From Promicromonosporaceae bacterium (lineage in GTDB: Bacteria > Actinomycetota > Actinomycetes > Actinomycetales > Cellulomonadaceae): 5,473 nucleotides of DNA. Below the pieces are notes generated by a model. The model was not told the origin of the DNA. It saw only the letters and a program-made list of their open reading frames with translations, and made no database searches. The DNA lies in the NCBI GenBank assembly GCA_009782865.1, contig WRIF01000126.1, positions 1 to 5,473 of the forward strand, read 5' to 3'. Within the stretch, counting starts at the first letter, position 1, and every line of letters begins with the position of its first letter. A program made the position numbers and the translations under genes. Shown here in pieces: positions 1-4,502 of this stretch.

Positions 1-1918
1 GCAGATCGCGCACCACCGACTTCTCCGAGAGTTCGGCATCCATCACCCACGGGTTGGACCGCGCGTACAGCACAAACGCCGGCTCCAACAGGTCCTGCAG
101 GGGCCGTGGGTAGGTGACATCCTCCAGGCGGGCCATGCGCTCGTCGTAGTCGAGGCCCTCGGCCTTCATCTCAGCGATGGCCGCCCCCCGCGCCGCCTTC
201 TCCTGGGCGCGCAGCACCTGCCGGGGATCGTCCAGCGTGGCCTCGATCACCGAGACCACATCCTCTGCGTGGGCGGGATCGTCGACGTTGAGCAGGTCCA
301 TGGCCGCCAACGCAAACGGAGACAGCGCCTGGTTGAGCGCAAACTCGCGAGGAATGTCATGCGCCAGCCGGACGTGCGGCTCCCCGGCCACCTGCGTCTT
401 CTCGATCACCTCGGCGCGCCGCAGGGAACGGTAGATGCGCATCGCCTGGCGGATGTGCCGCTCCTGCACGCCGGGGGAGTCGTGGTTGGCGGTGAGCAGG
501 TGGCGCATCGCCTCGATCGGGTCGCCGGGGCGAGACAGCACCCCCAAGACCATGGCATGGGTCACCGCGAACTGGCCGACCAGCGGCTCCGGGTCGGCAT
601 CCCGCAGCCGCTCAAACGTGGCCTCGGTCCAGTTCACGGCGCCCGCCGGGGCCTGCTTGCGGACTATTTTGCGCTGCTTCTTCGGATCGTCACCGGCCTT
701 CGCCAGGGCACGACGATTCTCGATGACATGCTCGGGCGCCATCACCAGCACCTCGCCCAGGGTGTCAAAGCCGGCCCGTCCCGCCCGCCCGGCGATCTGG
801 TGGAACTCCCGCGCGCTCAAATGGCGGCTGCGCTCGCCGTCGTATTTGACCAGCGAGGTGAAGAGCACCGTGCGGATCGGCACATTGATGCCCACCCCGA
901 GGGTGTCGGTGCCACAGATCACCTTCATCAGGCCGCGCTGGGTCAGGCGCTCGACCAGGCGGCGGTACTTCGGCAGCATCCCGGCGTGATGGACCCCCAC
1001 CCCCGCGCGGACAAAGCGGGAGAGGGTCTTGCCGAATCCCGTCCCGAACCGAAAATCACCGATCTCGTCTGCGATGGCGTCCTTCTCGGCCCGGGTGGCC
1101 AGGTTCGCGGACAGCAGCGCCTGGGCGCGTTCGACCGCCTCTCCTTGAGTGAAGTGCACGATGTAGACGGGGGCGCGCCCCTGTTGCACCAGGCGCTCCA
1201 GCACCTCGGTGATGGGCTCGATGACGTACTCAAACTCCAGCGGCACGGGGCGCTCCGCGCTCGCCACCTCGACGGCCGGGCGGCCAGTGCGCTCGGCCAG
1301 GTCCTCGCGCAGGGACGTGGTGTCCCCAAGGGTGGCCGACATCAGCACAAACTGGGCATCGGTCAACTCAAGGAGCGGCACCTGCCAGGCCCAGCCGCGC
1401 TGCGGGTCGCCGTAGAAGTGAAACTCATCCATGATCACCTGCGACACCCGCTGGGGGTCGTCAGGGTTGCCGGGCCCGGTGCGCAGCGCCAGGTTGGCCA
1501 GGATCTCGGCGGTGCAGCAGATCACCGGGGCGTCGGCGTTGATCGAGGAGTCGCCGGTGATCATGCCCACATTGGCGGCGCCGAAGGCATCCACCAGGTC
1601 GAAGAACTTCTCCGAGACCAGGGCCTTCAACGGCGCGGTGTAGAAGGTCCGGCCCCCCTGGCTTGATTGGTGCGTTTGGCCTGCCCGGTGCGCGGCCAGC
1701 GCCGCATACTGGGCGCCCATGGCCACCAACGACTTGCCCGAGCCGGTGGGGGTGGCGAGCACCACATGGTTGCCGGTGAAGACCTCCAGGAGGGCCTCCT
1801 CCTGGTGTGGGTAGAGCGGGCGGCCCGTCTCGGAGGCCCAAAAGGAGTACGCCTCGTACAGGTCCTCGGGCTCCGGAACGGCCGAGCCCACGGGGGGCAG
1901 GTAGGTCAGCAGGCTCAC
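1..1918 (-). CDS. Ski2-like DEAD/DEAH-box helicase with DUF3516-like C-terminal region (3' end outside window)
   Basis: Probable cytoplasmic ATP-dependent RNA helicase. The reverse strand gives 639 uninterrupted codons from GTG at 1918, and the frame runs off at position 1. Motifs in order: YPHQEEAL (36-43), Walker A ATPTGSGKS (55-63), TAPLKAL (94-100), DEFH in place of DEAD/DEAH (164-167), MSATLGD (193-199), VHHAGMLPKYRRLVE (309-323), GTDTLGVGINVP (336-347) and QIAGRAGRAGFD (374-385). Both RecA-like domains are therefore intact. The Ski2-style VHHAG and AGRAGR blocks, and the long helical tail after about residue 400, fit actinobacterial helicases annotated with DUF3516. Those are commonly over 800 residues, so roughly 200 are probably missing here. 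An in-frame TAG at 1930-1928 makes GTG 1918 the earliest possible start, and no Shine-Dalgarno sequence precedes it. It lies 31 bp after rpf on the same strand, so readthrough is possible. The RNA substrate is unknown. The helicase call is firm; the subfamily is from recalled sequence patterns. Confidence 0.93.
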   Translation of the reverse strand, partial: MSLLTYLPPVGSAVPEPEDLYEAYSFWASETGRPLYPHQEEALLEVFTGNHVVLATPTGSGKSLVAMGAQYAALAAHRAGQTHQSSQGGRTFYTAPLKALVSEKFFDLVDAFGAANVGMITGDSSINADAPVICCTAEILANLALRTGPGNPDDPQRVSQVIMDEFHFYGDPQRGWAWQVPLLELTDAQFVLMSATLGDTTSLREDLAERTGRPAVEVASAERPVPLEFEYVIEPITEVLERLVQQGRAPVYIVHFTQGEAVERAQALLSANLATRAEKDAIADEIGDFRFGTGFGKTLSRFVRAGVGVHHAGMLPKYRRLVERLTQRGLMKVICGTDTLGVGINVPIRTVLFTSLVKYDGERSRHLSAREFHQIAGRAGRAGFDTLGEVLVMAPEHVIENRRALAKAGDDPKKQRKIVRKQAPAGAVNWTEATFERLRDADPEPLVGQFAVTHAMVLGVLSRPGDPIEAMRHLLTANHDSPGVQERHIRQAMRIYRSLRRAEVIEKTQVAGEPHVRLAHDIPREFALNQALSPFALAAMDLLNVDDPAHAEDVVSVIEATLDDPRQVLRAQEKAARGAAIAEMKAEGLDYDERMARLEDVTYPRPLQDLLEPAFVLYARSNPWVMDAELSEKSVVRDL

Positions 1919-1930
1919 GGGGACAGCCTA
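1919..1930 (-). promoter_or_regulatory. Candidate leaderless promoter for the helicase
   Basis: On the minus strand TAGGCT (1930-1925) fits the actinobacterial -10 pattern TANNNT and is followed by exactly six bases before the GTG start. Transcription would then begin at or next to the G of the start codon. Leaderless mRNAs with ATG or GTG starts are common in actinobacteria, and this would explain the absent Shine-Dalgarno sequence. No convincing -35 element is visible. The TAG of this element is also the in-frame stop upstream of the gene. This is inference from spacing and pattern only. Confidence 0.35.
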
Positions 1931-1937
1931 GTGTCCC
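1920..1937 (-). repeat. Perfect 6-bp hairpin one base before the helicase start codon
   Basis: The arms GGGACA and TGTCCC flank a six-base loop and fill most of the 31-bp gap between the rpf stop and the helicase GTG. In an rpf-helicase readthrough mRNA the stem would end one base before the GTG, where it could impede ribosome loading. As DNA it overlaps the candidate -10 and could be an operator. There is no U-tract on either side, so it is a poor intrinsic terminator. Confidence 0.5.
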
Positions 1938-1949
1938 AGCCCGCCCTGG

Positions 1950-3143
1950 CTACAGCAGGCCGAGGCGGCGCGCACAGGCGGGCCACTGCCCCCAGCCGGA
2001 GCGGGCCTGGAGGATCTCGGCGCGCAGGCGCTGCTCGGCAGGGGTGGCATCCGAGGGCAGGCCAACGCCGCCGACCGACTGCCAGGTGTCAACCCGGAAC
2101 TGGTAGAGACCGTGCCACAGGCCGTTCGAGGAGATCACCGACTGGCGGCCCCCGGACTCGCACTGCGCCAGGGCCACCCAGACCGATTCGGGGATGGCGC
2201 CGCCGCCAGGGGTGCCGGGCGCGGGCGGCGGGCGTTCGCGGGTACCCACGGCCACGATGTGATCGACCGGGGCGACGGTTTCGGTGGAGAGCACAATCCG
2301 GTCGGTCTCGACGCCGTCAACGGTGCGCAGGCGCAGGGTGCGGGTGATGGTTCCCTCGACTCCCTGCTGACGCACGATGGGTGGGAGGTCGTCGAAGCGC
2401 TCCGCGTCCTCTACCTCCTGGCTGGTGTACGGCAGCACCGTCACCTCTGTCAGGTCCTCGGTGACCACCCGTTCCACGATGATTGCCAGGCCGGCCGCGC
2501 CCGTGCCGGTCACGCCGGCGGTGTGGACATCGACCACCGAGACGTGGTCGAGCAGGGAAAGGTCGATCTCGGCGGCCAGGAGCACGGCGTCGATGCCGCC
2601 CCCACCATATTGGACCACCTTGGTCTGGCCATCTGCGACGACGGCGATGGGGCCGTGCTCCACATCCAGCGGCAGGGACACGTCGGCGCGGCCCCCGCCG
2701 CGCGAGGCGATCAGACGCACCTCACGACCCCCCGCGGCCAGGCTGGTCAGCGCCTCTCCGGCGTCGAGGGCCGGCACAAAGTGAACCTGTTCCTCGCCGT
2801 CGACCTCTACCGGGAGGGTGTGCCCGAAGCGCACCTCAATGGTGGTGCCGTGCCGGGCGGGGGAGTCCAGGCCGGGGTAGACCGTGTCTCCCAGCTCCAG
2901 TTCAATGCCGGCGGAGGCGAGCACGCCCGCCACCGTGTTCGCCGTGGTGCGCACCGTGGTGGTCTCGCCAAAGGCGTCGATGCGGACATAAATGTGGGCG
3001 TCGGCCACCGCCAGGGAGGCGGCGACGCCCACGGAGCACAGCGCGGCGAGCCCAGAAAGCGCCAACCTGCGCCGGGAGCGGCGCGGGGCGGCGTGGTGGG
3101 CGATAGCCTGGGGCTTGTTCACAACCGACACCGTACGGGACAT
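1950..3143 (-). CDS. rpfB: RpfB-like resuscitation-promoting factor (DUF348 repeats, G5, Rpf domain)
   Basis: Exported peptidoglycan-cleaving, lysozyme/transglycosylase-like enzyme of 397 residues; family members promote regrowth of dormant cells and wall turnover. A basic N-terminus (RRSRRR, 21-26) and hydrophobic segment 27-47 form a signal peptide or membrane anchor. C36 is in no good lipobox, so it is probably not a lipoprotein like mycobacterial RpfB. Three DUF348-like modules follow (about 49-90, 107-145, 166-205), each with the TxxTVxxxLxxxGI-type pattern clearest in the first. A G5 domain spans about 219-298, and a Gly/Pro linker leads to the Rpf domain (318-397). That domain has the catalytic Glu in AQCESGG (E329), the GLYQF and TWQSVGG blocks, and a closing GWGQWPACARRLGL; C328 and C390 should form the conserved disulfide. 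The start at 3143 places the signal peptide properly, but has no Shine-Dalgarno sequence and lies in a potential hairpin. The symbol reflects architecture. No ksgA follows, unlike in mycobacteria. Confidence 0.94.
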   Translation of the reverse strand: MSRTVSVVNKPQAIAHHAAPRRSRRRLALSGLAALCSVGVAASLAVADAHIYVRIDAFGETTTVRTTANTVAGVLASAGIELELGDTVYPGLDSPARHGTTIEVRFGHTLPVEVDGEEQVHFVPALDAGEALTSLAAGGREVRLIASRGGGRADVSLPLDVEHGPIAVVADGQTKVVQYGGGGIDAVLLAAEIDLSLLDHVSVVDVHTAGVTGTGAAGLAIIVERVVTEDLTEVTVLPYTSQEVEDAERFDDLPPIVRQQGVEGTITRTLRLRTVDGVETDRIVLSTETVAPVDHIVAVGTRERPPPAPGTPGGGAIPESVWVALAQCESGGRQSVISSNGLWHGLYQFRVDTWQSVGGVGLPSDATPAEQRLRAEILQARSGWGQWPACARRLGLL

Positions 3144-3169
3144 GGCGCAATCGGCGCCAGAAATGGCGC
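3143..3169 (-). promoter_or_regulatory. Three alternating complementary hexamers at the rpf start codon (possible RNA switch or phased operator)
   Basis: Reading the rpf strand 5' to 3': GCGCCA (3169-3164), a 4-base gap, TGGCGC (3159-3154), a 5-base gap, then GCGCCA (3148-3143), whose last base is the A of the ATG. The middle hexamer is perfectly complementary to both neighbours. The transcript could fold into either of two mutually exclusive 6-bp GC-rich hairpins, one leaving the AUG free and one including its first base. No Shine-Dalgarno sequence is present. The same copies lie 10-11 bp apart, one helical turn, so a DNA-binding protein could also explain them. The repeats are directly visible; the function is inferred. 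Confidence 0.5.
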
Positions 3170-3171
3170 GT

Positions 3172-3182
3172 GGAATGATTCC
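3172..3182. repeat. 11-bp palindrome in the rpf leader
   Basis: GGAAT and ATTCC flank a single central base, a perfect 5+1+5 dyad 29 bp upstream of the rpf start. It is less GC-rich than its surroundings. It could be a half of an operator or simply chance; no regulator can be named. Confidence 0.35.
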
Positions 3183-3223
3183 TCGCGTGGCGCCCTCGAT
3201 CACCCAGGGGCCCGAGAGGACCA

Positions 3224-3286
3224 ATTTGCGCCACCAAATGGCACCAGGGGAGGCGCGGCGCCAATTCGGCCATCGATTTGCGCCAC
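3224..3286 (-). repeat. 11-bp direct repeat, 52 bp apart
   Basis: GTGGCGCAAAT on the rpf strand occurs identically at 3286-3276 and 3234-3224, spaced 52 bp, close to five helical turns. A third, inverted near-copy (ATGGCGCAAT on the plus strand, 3142-3151) overlaps the rpf start codon. The downstream copy also sits in a short dyad, ATTTG-N6-CAAAT (3224-3239). Identical 11-mers in a gap this small are unlikely to be chance and suggest binding sites for one regulator or repeated RNA stems. Confidence 0.55.
3257..3284 (-). repeat. Imperfect 28-base hairpin in the rpf leader
   Basis: Reading the rpf strand, a GGCGC arm (3284-3280) pairs with GCGCC (3261-3257). Above one bulged G (3262) the stem continues for six more positions with a single A-A mismatch (AAATCG against CGAATT), leaving a five-base loop ATGGC (3273-3269). 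The upper part of the stem is built from AT as well as GC pairs, so it is not just a by-product of GC richness. It could form in a long rpf leader RNA or act as a DNA dyad. Confidence 0.45.
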
Positions 3287-3311
3287 GCGGTGCTGTTTTG
3301 CCCCCCTCAAG

Positions 3312-3331
3312 CGTTGTAGTAGGTGACAACG
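3312..3331. promoter_or_regulatory. Operator-like dyad CGTTGT-N8-ACAACG
   Basis: Perfect 6-bp inverted repeat with an 8-bp spacer, 20 bp overall, ending 11 bp before the candidate lipoprotein -10. It covers the position a -35 element would occupy, which is typical of a repressor site of the kind used by dimeric regulators in front of efflux operons. The regulator is not encoded in the window and cannot be named. The symmetry is visible; the role is inferred. Confidence 0.45.
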
Positions 3332-3339
3332 GCACCCCC

Positions 3340-3348
3340 TGCCATACT
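3340..3348 (+). promoter_or_regulatory. Candidate extended -10 promoter for the lipoprotein-adaptor operon
   Basis: TGC followed directly by CATACT (3343-3348) matches an extended -10 arrangement (TGN plus four of six TATAAT positions). No good -35 lies 17 bp upstream, which extended -10 promoters tolerate. The expected start site near 3355 would give a leader of about 19 bases containing the ribosome binding site. This is a moderate pattern match only. Confidence 0.35.
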
Positions 3349-3362
3349 TGACCACCTGCTCA

Positions 3363-3369
3363 AAGGGAG
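3363..3369 (+). promoter_or_regulatory. Ribosome binding site of the lipoprotein gene
   Basis: AAGGGAG ends four bases before ATG 3374. It decides the start: the upstream in-frame ATG at 3323 has no such site and would add 17 residues that bury the lipoprotein signal peptide. Confidence 0.75.
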
Positions 3370-3373
3370 AAAC

Positions 3374-4456
3374 ATGAACAAGAACAAGCTTCGGATCGGC
3401 GCTGCGGCGTTGGCCGCCAGCGCCCTGCTGCTCGCCGCCTGCGGCGGCGACTCCAGCGACTCGGGCGCCGGAAGCGGCGACTGGGTGCCCGGGCCCCTCG
3501 ACGAGTTCCAGGCCCGCATCTGGGGCTTCTCGTTTGACGCCGCCGACCGAGAGGGTCAGGAAGAGGCGCAGGCGCGCATGGATGCCGAGAGCCGCATGGT
3601 GGAGAACCTGGTGGCCGAGTGCATGGCGGAGTACGGCTTCAACTACATCCCCAACGAATCCACCTCAAACCGGGTCCACATCATGGATGAAGACGATTCC
3701 GGTGGGGTGCAGTGGGGAACCCTGGAGTTTGCCGAGGAGTTTGGCTTTGCCATCTCCACCGACCCGTGGCGCGACTCCGGTGACGATCTGGACGGCATGA
3801 TGCCCGAGATCGAAAACGAGTGGTTTGACCCGAACCAGGAGCAGGTGGACGCCATGTCCGACTCCGAGCGCGACGCCTGGTGGGAGGCCCTGTGGGGCCC
3901 GCCGCAGGAGGGCGACTGGGACCCCGAGCTCGCCGGCTGTTTCGGACGGGCCCAGAACCAGGTGTGGTCCTGGTCTTCGCCGGAGCAGTTCTCCGCGCTG
4001 GAGGCTGAGATGAACGGACTCTGGGAGCAGATCGAGGCCGACCCGCGCCTGCGGGACGCCCAGGTGCAGTGGGCAAACTGCATGGCAGACGAGGGCTTCG
4101 ACGGCCTGACCTCCGCCTGGGACCTGCAAGACGAACTGTGGAACGAGTGGGCCGAGATGAACGGCTGGGTCGGCAACGACGACCTGTGGGCCAACTGGGA
4201 TTGGGACCTAAACCCCGAGGGCCCGGTGCTACCCGCCCCCTCTGAGGAGGATGCCGCCGAGTTCCGCGCCCGCGAGATCGCGGCCGCCGTCGCCTCCTTC
4301 ACCTGCGATGCCCAGGCGGACATCGATGGCGTGCGCATGAGCGTCAACCACGACCACCAGCAGCGCTTCGTCGACCTGCACGGTGCAGAGTTGGAGGCCT
4401 GGGCTCAGTACGCCGAGGCCAACCGCGCCGAGCGTGAACAGCTGCTAGACAACTAG
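3374..4456 (+). CDS. Trp-rich acidic lipoprotein with paired Cys-Met motifs, probable ABC-efflux partner
   Basis: Secreted lipoprotein of 360 residues, function unknown. The signal peptide has a basic start (MNKNKLR), a hydrophobic core and lipobox LAAC, with lipidated C23. After C23 I count 21 Trp, 38 Asp and 40 Glu, 16 Arg and no Lys in 337 residues, an extreme composition; seven Trp fall in 249-277. Two similar blocks stand out: AECMAEYGFNY (81-91) and ANCMADEGFDG (234-244). With C189 (AGCFGRAQ) and C311 (FTCDAQ) the mature chain has four further cysteines, enough for two disulfides. There is no transmembrane segment beyond the signal and no enzyme motif. The layout resembles uncharacterised actinobacterial lipoproteins with CMxxxGF/Y motifs that I recall near peptidoglycan-binding adaptors and ABC transporters. 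The adaptor gene follows after 46 bp on the same strand, so an operon is likely. The CDS and lipoprotein calls are firm; a role in export is inferred from context. Confidence 0.9.
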   Translation: MNKNKLRIGAAALAASALLLAACGGDSSDSGAGSGDWVPGPLDEFQARIWGFSFDAADREGQEEAQARMDAESRMVENLVAECMAEYGFNYIPNESTSNRVHIMDEDDSGGVQWGTLEFAEEFGFAISTDPWRDSGDDLDGMMPEIENEWFDPNQEQVDAMSDSERDAWWEALWGPPQEGDWDPELAGCFGRAQNQVWSWSSPEQFSALEAEMNGLWEQIEADPRLRDAQVQWANCMADEGFDGLTSAWDLQDELWNEWAEMNGWVGNDDLWANWDWDLNPEGPVLPAPSEEDAAEFRAREIAAAVASFTCDAQADIDGVRMSVNHDHQQRFVDLHGAELEAWAQYAEANRAEREQLLDN

Positions 4457-4492
4457 TCCCATCGCGCAGCCCAGACCAGATCAACCCGAGCC

Positions 4493-4497
4493 GGAGG
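4493..4497 (+). promoter_or_regulatory. Ribosome binding site of the adaptor gene
   Basis: GGAGG ends five bases before ATG 4503, inside the 46-bp gap after the lipoprotein stop. The gap shows no terminator-like hairpin, which supports co-transcription of the two genes. Confidence 0.8.
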
Positions 4498-4502
4498 CCC
4501 AG

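Larger units (their letters stand above)
3144..3373. promoter_or_regulatory. Divergent control region between rpf and the lipoprotein operon
   Basis: This 230-bp gap must hold the promoters for both divergent units. It carries seven TGGCGC/GCGCCA hexamers, at 3143-3148, 3154-3159, 3164-3169, 3188-3193, 3228-3233, 3258-3263 and 3280-3285. There is a small palindrome GGAATGATTCC at 3172-3182 and a dyad at 3312-3331. No TA dinucleotide occurs from 3136 to 3316, so a standard TANNNT -10 element cannot lie there. A sigma-A-type rpf promoter would have to be beyond about 3316, giving a leader of 150 or more bases. I found no gene in it and no recognisable c-di-AMP (ydaO-type) riboswitch. Confidence 0.7.

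Noticed and set aside
1422..1433. DEFH instead of DEAD/DEAH as a defective Walker B motif in the helicase
   Set aside because: The catalytic Asp-Glu pair and the His are kept. I recall the Phe variant as usual in this helicase subfamily, so it does not suggest loss of activity.
1920..1937. Intrinsic terminator after rpf
   Set aside because: The stem is only 6 bp and no T-rich tract follows it on either strand.
269..2347. Long plus-strand open frames (269-1666 and 1667-2347) opposite the helicase and rpf
   Set aside because: Their translations are low-complexity His/Gly/Arg/Gln-rich strings without domain motifs, while the opposite strand encodes a helicase with every canonical motif. They are antisense shadows typical of GC-rich DNA.
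3036..3038. Lipobox cysteine in Rpf (C36)
   Set aside because: The preceding residues are A-A-L; Leu at -1 does not fit the small residue required by lipoprotein signal peptidase.
2112..3326. 404-codon plus-strand open frame opposite rpf
   Set aside because: It mirrors the rpf reading frame almost end to end, has no signal peptide or motif, and lacks a ribosome binding site. The complete RpfB architecture on the minus strand is decisive.
3144..3335. N-terminal extension of Rpf to an ATG at 3335 (461 residues)
   Set aside because: It would bury the signal peptide about 90 residues in and turns the control region into coding sequence. The frame is open there only because the stretch lacks TA, so TAA and TAG stops cannot occur.
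3323..3373. Upstream ATG at 3323 for the lipoprotein
   Set aside because: It adds 17 residues before a textbook lipoprotein signal peptide and has no Shine-Dalgarno site, whereas ATG 3374 does.
3144..3373. c-di-AMP (ydaO-type) riboswitch upstream of rpf
   Set aside because: I looked because some actinobacterial rpf genes have one, but I could not find its conserved blocks on the rpf strand. A covariance-model search would be decisive.
3643..4347. Minus-strand open frames opposite the lipoprotein (3643-4347 and others)
   Set aside because: Ser/Arg/Pro-rich translations with no motif; the plus-strand product has a lipobox, a ribosome binding site and conserved cysteine motifs.
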